A stretch of 64,000 nt of DNA from Tabrizicola piscis (GTDB lineage: Bacteria > Pseudomonadota > Alphaproteobacteria > Rhodobacterales > Rhodobacteraceae): positions 1-64,000 of the forward strand of contig NZ_CP034329.1 of NCBI RefSeq assembly GCF_003940805.1, given 5' to 3'. The notes beneath the pieces were generated by a model. That model ran no database searches and was not told the DNA's origin. It saw only the letters and a program-made list of their open reading frames with translations. Shown one piece after another: positions 53,601-62,269 of this stretch; the first letter of the stretch is position 1; every line of letters begins with the position of its first letter. The translations under genes were made by a program, and so were the position numbers.

Positions 53601-53808
53601 GCCGATCCTTTGGGCGCATGGCACCGGGTCTGAGGTTATGAGCCGTATCGCCGTGCCGATGATCGGTGGGATGGTGTCGTCCACCATCCTGACGTTGGTC
53701 GTGATTCCGGCTGTCTACGCACTGATCAAGGGGCGCGGGCTGGCGAAGGCAGGAGACCTTGCCAACGGTGGTGCCGTCGTGAAGCCAATGGGTCAATCCC
53801 TGGTTTGA
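50638..53808 (+). CDS. cusA: CusA-type Cu/Ag RND efflux pump
   Basis: This 1056-residue HME-RND pump is predicted to export Cu(I)/Ag(I). The three segments carrying the CusA methionine triad are recognisable: [24 protein letters not shown] and [16 protein letters not shown]. The proton-relay helix shows [26 protein letters not shown]. Other signatures are [16 protein letters not shown] and [19 protein letters not shown] near the N terminus. It is coupled to cusB by ATGA. No cusC-like outer-membrane channel lies in the window, so a channel must come from elsewhere. Confidence 0.95.
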   Translation: [1056 protein letters not shown]

Positions 53809-53882
53809 AAGTGGTCGGAGAAACCCCGGCAGAAATGATTGGAGCAAGCATGTCCGAGGTCTCTCTTCCGCATCAAGCCATC

Positions 53883-54728
53883 TCATCGCGAGATTTCTCC
53901 TGCCAAAACGGCGCGTCCGTGCACGGCAAGGATTGCAGTGAACCTTGGACAGCCGAACTGTCGGACGACATCTAGGACACGAGCATCGTAGGCGGCTTGG
54001 CCAATCAGGCTGCACAAATCCGATGCGTGAAACTGTCGGTTGGCACTAGGAGCAGCCCGAATCTGCTGATGGAGCTCGAGCGTTTTCGGATCTTCTTTGG
54101 CCAGCAGCTCCGGCTCCGATGAAAACGTTGGAGCCCGGCTTGACGAACTGGTCCGCCAGCGCCGCATGAAGCCGAGCAAGTAGCCAGCCGGGACATGGGC
54201 ATTGCCGCGCGACTGGTTGAAAGTCAGGAAACGTTCCCAGATGATCTGCGTATCGACGTTCCAGCAGGCAAGCGACACCTTCGCTGACTTGATCAATTCT
54301 GCCCAAGGCGTGTGGTAGACGCTGGCTACTGCGCCGATCTCGATCTTTCCTGCAAAGATAGTTTTGTTCTTAGAGTCTCCAGATAGTGATGTGTCGCCTG
54401 CAGATGACACGACATCTGGCGCTGTTCCAGTTGCGATATGCCCCCCGAACCGTAACAGCCAGGGCGCAAACTTGCCATTGGGCTTCCACCGGGCCAGCGC
54501 CAAGCCGGACGCCGCGAGCTCGACCAGGAGCGCCGTCAGATGCTGCCGGGAAACCCCCATCTTTTCGGCGAGGTGCGCCAGCGTGAACGCGGCCGTTCCG
54601 CGTTCAAGCCCGTTGTAGCCATCCTTCCAGGCGATGCCGTCGAGGATGATCGTCGCGAGCTTATGGGCCGCAGTGGAGAGTGGTGTTTCGGTGATGCGGC
54701 GCAGGATGGCGCCGGTCGTGAGTTCCAT
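53883..54728 (-). CDS. Helix-turn-helix protein next to the conjugation cluster
   Basis: The 281-residue protein has a winged-helix segment at about 50-90 (LAHLAEKMGVSRQHLTALLVELAASGLALARW), like those of plasmid replication or transfer regulators. No other domain is recognised. The start at 54728 (MELTTGAILRR) is preferred over 54818, which has no support. It is separated from the virB genes by divergent transcription and faces the cusA 3' end. It could regulate transfer or replication, but neither is shown. Confidence 0.6.
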   Translation of the reverse strand: MELTTGAILRRITETPLSTAAHKLATIILDGIAWKDGYNGLERGTAAFTLAHLAEKMGVSRQHLTALLVELAASGLALARWKPNGKFAPWLLRFGGHIATGTAPDVVSSAGDTSLSGDSKNKTIFAGKIEIGAVASVYHTPWAELIKSAKVSLACWNVDTQIIWERFLTFNQSRGNAHVPAGYLLGFMRRWRTSSSSRAPTFSSEPELLAKEDPKTLELHQQIRAAPSANRQFHASDLCSLIGQAAYDARVLDVVRQFGCPRFTAILAVHGRAVLAGEISR

Positions 54729-54784
54729 GATGTGTCGTTCCGTCTTGGGGCGACACCAGACCGTGAGCCGTGCAAAATTTCGTT

Positions 54785-54853
54785 CCGGCAAAGGCATTTG
54801 CCGGTTGAACGGACCCAAAGCTCGCGCTAGATTTCCATCACCACGAGGAAATC
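54785..54853. promoter_or_regulatory. Two inverted repeats upstream of the HTH gene
   Basis: An 8-bp perfect stem with a 4-base loop (CCGGCAAA/TTTGCCGG, 54785-54804) and a 7-bp repeat (GATTTCC/GGAAATC, 54830-54853) lie in the 216-base gap between two minus-strand genes. They could be operators or part of a transfer-related site. Confidence 0.4.
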
Positions 54854-54944
54854 AGTGCGGCGTCGGGCCTATGGTCTGGCGTCGTTTCTGTTTCTGGGGA
54901 TCCGGTCACTCGATCGTTTCGTGGGAGGGCGGTCGTTCATGTTC

Positions 54945-55586
54945 TCAGTAATGAACCTCTTCGTGTCCGTAGCTCCCTTCATAGTCGCGCCATTCGACGA
55001 AAACAGACCGGTGCCAATAGCTGCGACAGTCTGCCGGCACGGTGAGGTCTGAGGCGGTCGGCACCGCAGAAATGCTGCTCCGACGACGGCTGTAGTCGCC
55101 CTGAGCGCCATAGGTGCCCATGTACACGGCGCCCCAGCTGTTGCAGTCGCCGTCAGAGTTGCGTCTCTGCTGGTAGGTGATCTCGAACACGCGGATCGAG
55201 CGGACAAAGTCAAACGCCGGATCGGAGATATCGACATCTGCCCGATCCTGGACGAGCTGAGGTGCCCACGGCGTTTTCGGGACAGAGATGAGCGGGGCAG
55301 TCTCTCCGCGAACGGCGATGTCGAACAGGCGCTCGATCGGTTTGGCCTCGCCGCGGAAACTCGCCCGCATCGGGCAGTTCCAGATTTGCAGCGGTGGCTC
55401 GACCGGCCATGGCGTGATCCGGGCAATGAAGACGGTGCGGGCATGGGCGCATTCGGTCGAGGCTGGCCAGCCGCCTGCGAGGCAGAGAAGGATCGCGCAA
55501 TCGACGGGGTAGGCTTGTGCCGGAGCCGCAACAGAAAGTGACATGGCGGTCGCTGCCAGGGCGGCCGCAGCTCGTAGTCTTGTCAT
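54945..55586 (-). CDS. Secreted Cys-rich protein, TrbM-like
   Basis: The 213-residue product has a signal peptide (AAAALAATAMSLSVAAPAQA) and begins its mature part YPVDCAILLCLAGGWPASTECAHARTVF, which resembles TrbM-type conjugation proteins. Further cysteines lie in IWNCP, DGDCNSW and PADCRSY. The assignment to TrbM is from memory of the CxxxxC start and is tentative. It is transcribed away from the virB operon together with the small gene at 55646. Confidence 0.65.
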   Translation of the reverse strand: MTRLRAAAALAATAMSLSVAAPAQAYPVDCAILLCLAGGWPASTECAHARTVFIARITPWPVEPPLQIWNCPMRASFRGEAKPIERLFDIAVRGETAPLISVPKTPWAPQLVQDRADVDISDPAFDFVRSIRVFEITYQQRRNSDGDCNSWGAVYMGTYGAQGDYSRRRSSISAVPTASDLTVPADCRSYWHRSVFVEWRDYEGSYGHEEVHY

Positions 55587-55645
55587 GGGAGTTTCCTTGT
55601 GAAGATGCCGGGAGGGGAAGGGTAGGGGGACCTGATCTCACGCGG

Positions 55646-55948
55646 TCATCCGTCCGGGTCCTCGCCAAGAGCCTGGTAGTCGTGGATCGCGCGGTTGATC
55701 TCTTCGGACACCTGGGCTCGCGCGGCATCCAGACAGCGCAGATAGGTCTGCGCCTCATCGAAATAGGCCGTGAACTCCTGCCCGATCTCCACGCGATATT
55801 CCGCGCGCGTGGCAGCATCGGTCACCGGTGCAGGCGGGACCGGCGGCAAGCAGTCCAACGCCGTCGCACCTTGAGCGACGCCGCAGACAGGCATCGTGAA
55901 CAGGGCGGCGGCGGCGAGGCAAGCGTGTCTGGAGCGGAGAAGGGGCAT
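55646..55948 (-). CDS. Small secreted protein of the transfer region
   Basis: The 100-residue product has a signal segment (ACLAAAALFTMPVCGVAQG), two further cysteines (LDCLPPVPPAP and YLRCLDAAR) and a charged helical C-terminal half. No family is recognised. It lies 59 bases upstream of the TrbM-like gene on the same strand and opposite the transfer operon, so it is probably an accessory of conjugation. Confidence 0.6.
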   Translation of the reverse strand: MPLLRSRHACLAAAALFTMPVCGVAQGATALDCLPPVPPAPVTDAATRAEYRVEIGQEFTAYFDEAQTYLRCLDAARAQVSEEINRAIHDYQALGEDPDG

Positions 55949-55994
55949 GCACGGTCCGCGGTTTCAAAACATGTGCATGAATTGCAAAACACCG

Positions 55995-56009
55995 CTATTG
56001 ACGCAATAG
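55995..56009 (+). promoter_or_regulatory. 15-bp palindrome with overlapping -35 element
   Basis: CTATTG-ACG-CAATAG is a perfect inverted repeat in the gap between the divergent small gene (55646) and the transfer operon. TTGACG within it could be a -35, with TAGGTG 17 bases downstream as the -10. That is the layout of a repressor-controlled promoter. Confidence 0.45.
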
Positions 56010-56115
56010 GATTCTACCGCTAGGTGAGCGCCATGTTGTGCGACGACATGTTTCTCATCAGCGCAACATGCACTATGTTCTGCCGAAAGCGTGTTGCTTC
56101 GGAAGGTGCCAACCC

Positions 56116-56436
56116 ATGAGGAACTTGACCCCGGTGATCTTGCAGGCCGGACTTAAGGAGGCCCTGACCGAAGGCGGCATCGTCGAAGCCCTCTGTGTCG
56201 AGGACGCAAAGAAGGTTCTCAATGTCTGGCAAGGCACCTGGCGCATCCAGTTGCGCCTTGGCGACCAGACGGCCCTTCTGGTGATCTCGCGCGGGCTCGA
56301 ACCACGGGAGTTCAAGACCGTCACCGGTCTGATCTCTTTCGCGGTCGAGTTGGGTCTGACCACGGTCCCCGTTCCTTTGAAGAAGGGCGAGAAGGCGACC
56401 TGGACCCATGACGCAGCGGTGGAGCCCATTCCCTGA
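56116..56436 (+). CDS. Hypothetical cytoplasmic protein, first gene of transfer operon
   Basis: This 106-residue protein has no signal peptide or membrane helix. It contains [36 protein letters not shown] and a basic C terminus. I do not recognise it. The ATG at 56116 is chosen over 56038 because the extra residues are atypical and lie over a candidate promoter. It overlaps the VirB1-like gene by 29 bases and may be a regulator of the operon. Confidence 0.55.
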   Translation: MRNLTPVILQAGLKEALTEGGIVEALCVEDAKKVLNVWQGTWRIQLRLGDQTALLVISRGLEPREFKTVTGLISFAVELGLTTVPVPLKKGEKATWTHDAAVEPIP

Positions 56437-57118
56437 TCTGACCCTCGGCGCAGGGCTGGCGCTTTGGCTCATTGCCGCACAAGGTGCCCTGGCCGAGGTC
56501 ATTGATCTGGGGACAGGGGCAGAGGACTTGCGGGTTCGGGCCAGCGTTCTCGATCTTGGCAAAAAGCTTCCCAAACGCGGCGATCCGAACAACGCCGAGT
56601 TCACAGATGATGCTAAGACCGATGCAGCTGATGATGGTCTCGTTGTGCTCGCGTCCTATGGCACAACCCCGAAGGGCAGGGGTCCGCGTGGCACAGCCGA
56701 AATCGAGGATCTCGTACTCGACGTCGGCGACGACTACCTCCGCCATCCTGCGCTGAATGCGGCGGGGCTCTCCGGGACGGAATGGCTCGCACTCTTTCGG
56801 GCCAACATCGCCGTGGAATCTGCCTTCAATCCAGATGCGCGGTCGTCTGTCGGTGCCATCGGCTTGGGTCAGCTGATGCCAGGAACCGCCGATCTCCTCG
56901 GGGTCGATCCCCATGATCCGGAAGACAATCTGCACGGCTCAGCCCGCTATCTCCTCGCCCAGCTTGAAGACTTCGGCGCTGCAGATCTTGCTCTGGCCGC
57001 CTACAATGCCGGACCCGAAGCGGTCCGCGACTATGGCGGCATTCCCCCTTATGCCGAGACCGAGGGCCATGTGGCCAAGGTTTTGCGGCTGACCAACGCA
57101 ACCCTCAGTTCGGAGTAA
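56408..57118 (+). CDS. virB1: VirB1-like lytic transglycosylase
   Basis: This 236-residue exported protein has a signal peptide ([14 protein letters not shown]) and a C-terminal SLT domain with the catalytic Glu in [27 protein letters not shown] and the AYNAGPEAV motif. It should open gaps in peptidoglycan for assembly of the transfer channel. Residues 40-115 are a low-complexity linker. It is the first recognisable member of the virB cluster and is followed five bases later by virB2. Confidence 0.9.
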   Translation: MTQRWSPFPDLTLGAGLALWLIAAQGALAEVIDLGTGAEDLRVRASVLDLGKKLPKRGDPNNAEFTDDAKTDAADDGLVVLASYGTTPKGRGPRGTAEIEDLVLDVGDDYLRHPALNAAGLSGTEWLALFRANIAVESAFNPDARSSVGAIGLGQLMPGTADLLGVDPHDPEDNLHGSARYLLAQLEDFGAADLALAAYNAGPEAVRDYGGIPPYAETEGHVAKVLRLTNATLSSE

Positions 57119-57123
57119 CCCCC

Positions 57124-57438
57124 ATGTTCCGCAATCTTTTTGGCGTGCGATTGCCGCGCCTGGCTTTGCACACCCTTTTGCTGGCGCTGCCCTTCGCGGC
57201 AATCCTCGCGGAGCCCGCTCTCGCGCAGAACCTCGACCCCTTGGAGAACATGCTGCAGGTCGTGGTGGACGGGCTGACCGGCCCGATCGGACGGCTGATC
57301 GCCATCCTTGCTGTCGTGGCTGCCGGCTACATGATGTTCACCGGCCGCCTGAACTGGCCCCTCTTCCTTGCGATCTTCTTCGGTGTGGTCCTCGTCTTCT
57401 CGGCCGCGACCATCATCGACGGCTTTGCGGCCCCCTAA
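57124..57438 (+). CDS. virB2: VirB2/TrbC-type pilin
   Basis: The 104-residue prepilin has a long signal segment (residues 11-36, ending ALAQN) and two hydrophobic helices (IGRLIAILAVVAAGYMMF and WPLFLAIFFGVVLVFSAATII), as in VirB2/TrbC pilins. It should form the conjugative pilus. The GRLNWP turn between the helices is characteristic. It lies between virB1 and virB3 in the canonical order. Confidence 0.9.
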   Translation: MFRNLFGVRLPRLALHTLLLALPFAAILAEPALAQNLDPLENMLQVVVDGLTGPIGRLIAILAVVAAGYMMFTGRLNWPLFLAIFFGVVLVFSAATIIDGFAAP

Positions 57439-57495
57439 GGCGGGATCGGCGACAGGCCGGGTGGCATCGCCCACTCGGCTTGGCCGCTCCCTCGG

Positions 57496-57780
57496 ATGTT
57501 CCCCATGCATGACGCGCCCCTGTTTCTCGGCCTCACCCGGCCGCCGAAGATCTTCGGCCTTCCCATCGGCTACTTCGTGAGCCTGATGCTGGGCTCGGTC
57601 ATCCCCTTCGTTGGGGCGAACGACTGGCGGTTTCTGCTGATCGGCGTCATCGGATATCCGGTCTTGTGGTTCGTCGCGGATCGCAACCCGAACCTCTTCG
57701 AGACCGTTGCGGTGGTCTTTTCCCGCACCCCGCGCACACGGGGCAAGTCGGCCTTTGGCGGAGATCGCCATGTCAGCTGA
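57496..57780 (+). CDS. virB3: VirB3/TrbD-type membrane protein
   Basis: This 94-residue inner-membrane protein has two helices (residues 23-40 and 45-60) and the TrbD/VirB3 start HDAPLFLGLTRPPKIFGLP. It is needed for the transfer channel and often works with VirB4. The start may be the second ATG at 57505. It overlaps the virB4 start by 11 bases. Confidence 0.87.
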   Translation: MFPMHDAPLFLGLTRPPKIFGLPIGYFVSLMLGSVIPFVGANDWRFLLIGVIGYPVLWFVADRNPNLFETVAVVFSRTPRTRGKSAFGGDRHVS

Positions 57781-60148
57781 CCTCAAATCCCTCTTCCCGG
57801 CCACCCCGGCGCTTCGATCTGTCTTGCGGCCTGAGGATCTCGCAGCCGAGACCTTCGCCCGGCACTTGCCCTGGCTGTCCGCACCTGCGGACAATCTGAT
57901 CCTGACCCGGCAGGGTGACCTGATCGCCTCTGCCGTGGTCGAGGGGCAGGACAGTTTCACGACGGAAGAAGGGGACCTCTCACTCGCGACCACTTCGCTT
58001 GCGCGGCTGATCGGCCAGTTGGGCGAAGGCTTCGGGTTCCATGTCTCCAAGCTGACCCTGCCGGACGCACCCCAGCTGAAGCCCTTCGATGGTGAGGGCA
58101 TCGGGGCCGAATTCGCGGCAATGGTCGATGCCCGATGGCAGGGACATCTTCGCGCCCGCACCCTGAAGCGGCGAGTGCTGGTGGTCTCGCTCATCCTTCG
58201 CCCCACAGTACTAAAACGTGTCCCTTTGATCGGCGCACTCTTCAAGGCAGCCTTCACAGGCGACCTCGGCCAGAGGATCGAGCGCCTGAATGAAGCGATG
58301 GGTCTTTTGGCCGGGGCCTGCCAGGGTCTGGGCTTCCGGCGGCTGACCGTTTCCTCCGGGGAATGGCTGGGTCTCCTTGGCGTCCTTCTTGGGCAGCCGA
58401 TGGCCAAGGTGCTTCCGATGCGCGGCCAATTTCTTGCCGAGGCTGTCGCGTCATCGCAGATGATCTTTGCTGGCAAACGGGTGGAAATCGAAACCAGCGA
58501 AGGGATGCGTTTCGGGACGATTTTCGGCGTGAAATCCTATCCGGCCCGCACCTGGGCGCGGATGCTCGACGCGCTGGAACTGCCCTACGACATCGTCATC
58601 ACCAACAGCTTCACCCCCGCGCGCAACAACGAAATCGAAGAGCGCATCAAGCGCACGGCACGCCAGATGCGTGCCTCTGAGGATGCCGCTGAAACCCTGC
58701 GTCAGGAACTGTATGAGGCCGCCGACAATGTCGCCTCAGGCCGACAAGTCTTCGGCAAACATCACCTGACGGTCATGGTCACGGCCGAGACCCCGGAACA
58801 GCTGGAGGAAGCCGCCTCCGAAGTCTGGCGCGCCGGACAGGATTGCGGGGCGACCCTCGTTCGTGAGAGTTTCGCCGCCCGCGCGGCCTGGTTCGCCCAG
58901 GCCCCGGGCAACTGGGCCTACCGCCCGCGCACCGCACTTCTGTCAGCCCAGAACTTCGCCCACCTCGCAGCGCTGCACCGGGTGACGGAAGGTCGCTCCA
59001 AGGCACAGTCGCCCTGGGGCGAGACGATCACGGCGCTGCCGACGGTGACCTCGAGCCTCTACCGCTTCAATTTCCACGATAAGGGCGAGCGCGGTGCCGA
59101 GCCGAGCGCCGGCCACACGCTGGTCTTGGGCCGCACCGGATCGGGCAAGACCCTTGGCACGGCCTTTCTGATGGCGCAGGCGCGGCGAGTGCATGCCCGC
59201 ATCCTCGTCATCGACAAGGACCGGGGCCTCGAGATGGCCGTGCGCGCCTTGGGTGGCAGCTATTCTGCGATCCGGATCGGCGAGGCGACAGGCTTCAATC
59301 CGTTTCAGACCGAGACCGATGAGCGCGGGGCGGCCTGGCTCACCGACTGGCTTGGTGACATCCTTGCAGGGTCGCGCCCCTTCGAGACCGCCCAAACCGT
59401 CAGCCTGAACGCCGCCGTCCGTCAGATCGTTTCGGCCGATCCGCGGCTCAGGACTTTCGACGGCCTCGCAACCCTCGTCGCCTCGACAGACGACGAGGGC
59501 GATCTGGTGGGAAGGGTCCGGGAATGGGGGCAGGGGGGTCGGCATGGCTGGCTCTTCGGGCCCGGGGCCACATCCCAGATCAGCCTGTCCGAAGATGTGG
59601 TCGGCATCGACATGTCGGAGATCCTCGATCTCGGGACCGAGCGCTCAGCGCTTCTGGCCTACCTCTTCCGGCGCATCGAACGGGTGATCGAGGATCGCCG
59701 TCCGACCCTCATCGTCATCGATGAAGCCTGGAAGATGCTCGACGATCCGATCTTCGAGAAGCGCCTGCACGATTGGCTCGTCACGATGCGGAAGAAGAAT
59801 GCCGTGGTGATGATGCTGACCCAGACTCCGACCCATCTGACCCGGGTCAAGGTCGGACAAATCATCGCGGAAAGCGTAGTGACCCAGCTTCTCTACCCGA
59901 ACCCGCGCGCAAACCCCGAGGATTACCGGATCCTGCGGCTGAACGAGAAAGAGGCCGAGTTCCTCTGCACGCCCACGGGCGGCCTGCGCCTCGCCCTCCT
60001 GCGCTCGGCCGGAGACTCGGTCTTCGTGAACATGGATCTCGCGGCCCTCGGACCCGCGCTCGCCGTGCTTGGCGGCGGCCGATCCGGTGAAGACCGCGCG
60101 CCCTATGGCTGGCGCGACAACCCCGACTTCTGGAAGGACATGACGTGA
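57770..60148 (+). CDS. virB4: VirB4/TrbE ATPase
   Basis: This 792-residue ATPase of the VirB4 family powers assembly and transfer. The Walker A motif is G454-RTGSGK-T461, the Walker B is in TLIVIDEAWKML, and the later segments MRKKNAVVMMLTQTP and LYPNPRANPEDY are usual for the family. The start at 57770 (MSADLKSLFPATP) is chosen by overlap with virB3; the longer frame from 57707 lies wholly within virB3. It overlaps the lipoprotein gene by 4 bases. Confidence 0.95.
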   Translation: MSADLKSLFPATPALRSVLRPEDLAAETFARHLPWLSAPADNLILTRQGDLIASAVVEGQDSFTTEEGDLSLATTSLARLIGQLGEGFGFHVSKLTLPDAPQLKPFDGEGIGAEFAAMVDARWQGHLRARTLKRRVLVVSLILRPTVLKRVPLIGALFKAAFTGDLGQRIERLNEAMGLLAGACQGLGFRRLTVSSGEWLGLLGVLLGQPMAKVLPMRGQFLAEAVASSQMIFAGKRVEIETSEGMRFGTIFGVKSYPARTWARMLDALELPYDIVITNSFTPARNNEIEERIKRTARQMRASEDAAETLRQELYEAADNVASGRQVFGKHHLTVMVTAETPEQLEEAASEVWRAGQDCGATLVRESFAARAAWFAQAPGNWAYRPRTALLSAQNFAHLAALHRVTEGRSKAQSPWGETITALPTVTSSLYRFNFHDKGERGAEPSAGHTLVLGRTGSGKTLGTAFLMAQARRVHARILVIDKDRGLEMAVRALGGSYSAIRIGEATGFNPFQTETDERGAAWLTDWLGDILAGSRPFETAQTVSLNAAVRQIVSADPRLRTFDGLATLVASTDDEGDLVGRVREWGQGGRHGWLFGPGATSQISLSEDVVGIDMSEILDLGTERSALLAYLFRRIERVIEDRRPTLIVIDEAWKMLDDPIFEKRLHDWLVTMRKKNAVVMMLTQTPTHLTRVKVGQIIAESVVTQLLYPNPRANPEDYRILRLNEKEAEFLCTPTGGLRLALLRSAGDSVFVNMDLAALGPALAVLGGGRSGEDRAPYGWRDNPDFWKDMT

Positions 60149-60351
60149 CCAGACGCAACCGCTTGATCCCCGCTTCCCTTCTCGGGCTCACCATCCTCTC
60201 CGCCTGCGCCGGTGTCGAGACGGGGGCCGTCTCCCCCTGCCACGGTCAGTTCCGGGCCGAGGGCAAATACTTCGCAGCGCACGAGCAAAGTGACGGCACG
60301 ACGGTCGTCGTCTCGACGATGAACGCACCCGACACGACTTGCGCGAACTGA
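60145..60351 (+). CDS. VirB7-like small lipoprotein
   Basis: The 68-residue product begins [23 protein letters not shown], a clear lipobox (LSAC), followed by a short mature part with two cysteines (SPCHGQ and DTTCAN). Size, lipid site and position suit a VirB7-type outer-membrane lipoprotein that stabilises the core complex. It overlaps virB4 (ATGA) and is 8 bases from the next gene. Confidence 0.78.
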   Translation: MTRRNRLIPASLLGLTILSACAGVETGAVSPCHGQFRAEGKYFAAHEQSDGTTVVVSTMNAPDTTCAN

Positions 60352-60359
60352 GACACCGC

Positions 60360-61463
60360 ATGAGTCGCGCACCGCTCCTTCTCGGGCTTCTTCTCGGCAC
60401 TGCGGTGCCTATGGGCCTCCTGGCCCAGGGCGTGCCGATCATCGATGGCTCGCGCTTGTCGAACTTCATCTCGCGTCTTGTCGAACAGGCTGAGGATGCG
60501 GTGAAGCAGGGGGAGAAACTCGCCACGCGCACGGAACTCAGCGAGATCGAAGACGACCAGCTGGCCGCCTATGAGCGTTTCCTCGCGGATACGACCGGCG
60601 TGACCGACCTCAGCGGCTTCGAGATGGGGACGGGAACCTTCCCTCCTGCCGACGAGGTATATCCCCTTGAGGAGACAAGCCCGGAAAGCCAGCGGCTCTT
60701 CGGGGAAGGTGAGACGGTTGAGGCGATGATCATCGCGACGGCGGCGCGCTATGAGACGCATCCCGGCGTCGTGAAGGTTGGGCTCACTCCGACGACCTGG
60801 CGCATTCTTTTCCAGTCGCTGGTGAAGCAGGAAAGCGGGTTTTCCAACGCGGCGATCAGCCCGGTCGGGGCCATGGGATTCTGCCAGTTGATGCCGGGCA
60901 CTGCCGCCGATCTCGGCGTTGATCCGACCGACCCGCTGCAGAACCTCGATGGTGGCGCCCGCTATCTCGCGACCCAGCTCAACAGCTTCGGCCGGATCGA
61001 CTTCGCGCTTGCGGCCTACAACGCAGGGCCCGGCAACGTCCAGAAATACGGTGGCATCCCTCCTTTCGAGGAAACCCAGAACTACGTCCGCCGGATCTCG
61101 GGCTACTATGACGCCTATCTTTCGGTGATCACCGGCGCGGACGTGACGGGCACGTTGGCGGGGGTGGAGGGTGCGAGTGCCGAATGGGGCAACATGTCCT
61201 CAGCCTTCATCGGCTATTCCGGCCAGCAGTCGGGGCAGATCGAGGCGGCCATGGCGCGGATCAAGGGGTTCCTTGAAGAGGCCAAGCCCCAGACCCCGAA
61301 AGAAGCGGTCGATCAGAACACCTACATGCTCGCCGAACGCGCGCGCCTTACGGCCCTGACGCTGCGGCTGCGCGCGGGTGCCGTCAAAGTCGAGGCGGCC
61401 CGTGGGCTCTCGGACGCCGCGCAATCCCTGCAATACACCACCTTCTGGGAGTACACTCCGTGA
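60360..61463 (+). CDS. VirB5-like protein with inserted lytic transglycosylase domain
   Basis: This 367-residue exported protein begins like the VirB5 at 61460: [17 protein letters not shown] against [17 protein letters not shown], followed by a coiled region. At about residues 145-245 it has an SLT domain ([41 protein letters not shown]) like the VirB1 at 56408. The C terminus returns to a VirB5-like pattern ([17 protein letters not shown] against [17 protein letters not shown]). It therefore appears to be a VirB5 fold carrying an inserted lytic domain. It would place wall cutting at the pilus tip or base. The start at 60360 gives a signal peptide directly. Confidence 0.85.
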   Translation: MSRAPLLLGLLLGTAVPMGLLAQGVPIIDGSRLSNFISRLVEQAEDAVKQGEKLATRTELSEIEDDQLAAYERFLADTTGVTDLSGFEMGTGTFPPADEVYPLEETSPESQRLFGEGETVEAMIIATAARYETHPGVVKVGLTPTTWRILFQSLVKQESGFSNAAISPVGAMGFCQLMPGTAADLGVDPTDPLQNLDGGARYLATQLNSFGRIDFALAAYNAGPGNVQKYGGIPPFEETQNYVRRISGYYDAYLSVITGADVTGTLAGVEGASAEWGNMSSAFIGYSGQQSGQIEAAMARIKGFLEEAKPQTPKEAVDQNTYMLAERARLTALTLRLRAGAVKVEAARGLSDAAQSLQYTTFWEYTP

Positions 61464-62269
61464 GACCTGCCGTCCTTCGAACGAGGGCGCGCCTCGCGCT
61501 CGCCGTCTGTGCATCGATCCTGGCATCACCTCTTCTGGCCCAAGGCGTGCCCGTCATCGACGGCACCAACCTTGCCAAGAACATCGAGCAGCTGCAGGCG
61601 GCACTTCGCGATGCCGAAAACCAGATCGCGCAGATCGAAGAATTGAAGAAGCAGGTCGAGACCGGTCTCGAGCAGCTGACCAACCTCGAAGGCATCCTCG
61701 GATCAATCTCGGGCCTGAACGAGATCGCGAGCCTTTACAATTCGGTGGAGGACCTGCGCTCACGGGCGGCCAAGATCACCGATCTCTCCGATTTCCAGGA
61801 TGCGCTGACCATCGGGGATTTCGATGGGCTCCTGGACAGCCTTCTAGATGGCGATGTGACCATGGGCGACAAGATGGCCGCCGAATACATGCGCGACACG
61901 CTGGAAGGGGCCGGCCTAACCTCGGAAACCCTGGCCGGGCTGTCCTCCTCCGCCAATCCGCAGGACAAGCTCATCGCGACGACCGCAGCGACGAGTGCCA
62001 CGGCCATGGGCGTGGCGCAGCTTTCCTACGAGGAAGCCGCCCAAAGCCTCGCGCGGATCGACGGTTTGGTGGCTGAAATCGCCAATCAGGAGGGCCTGAA
62101 GGAAAGCATCGACCTCAACACCCGGATGGCGGCCGAAACCAACTACATGCTCGGCCAGATGTGGCGGTTGAACGCAGCTGCGGGGCTGGCCGCCGGGCAG
62201 ACGGGTGTGAACTGGGCCGCAGAGCAGGCCAAGGAAAAGAGCTTCTTCGACTATTCGGGGGCCGAATGA
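61460..62269 (+). CDS. virB5: VirB5/TrbJ-type minor pilus protein
   Basis: The 269-residue exported protein has a signal peptide ([17 protein letters not shown]), a coiled coil at about 33-75 ([26 protein letters not shown]) and the VirB5/TrbJ conserved C-terminal part with [17 protein letters not shown]. The family caps the conjugative pilus and helps in recipient contact. Its start overlaps the chimera stop (GTGA) and its stop overlaps the next gene (ATGA). Confidence 0.9.
   Translation: MRPAVLRTRARLALAVCASILASPLLAQGVPVIDGTNLAKNIEQLQAALRDAENQIAQIEELKKQVETGLEQLTNLEGILGSISGLNEIASLYNSVEDLRSRAAKITDLSDFQDALTIGDFDGLLDSLLDGDVTMGDKMAAEYMRDTLEGAGLTSETLAGLSSSANPQDKLIATTAATSATAMGVAQLSYEEAAQSLARIDGLVAEIANQEGLKESIDLNTRMAAETNYMLGQMWRLNAAAGLAAGQTGVNWAAEQAKEKSFFDYSGAE

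Noticed and set aside
57049-58476. A 475-codon minus-strand frame over virB2-virB4
   Set aside because: It is opposite three ordered virB genes and is a compositional shadow of their GC-rich codons.
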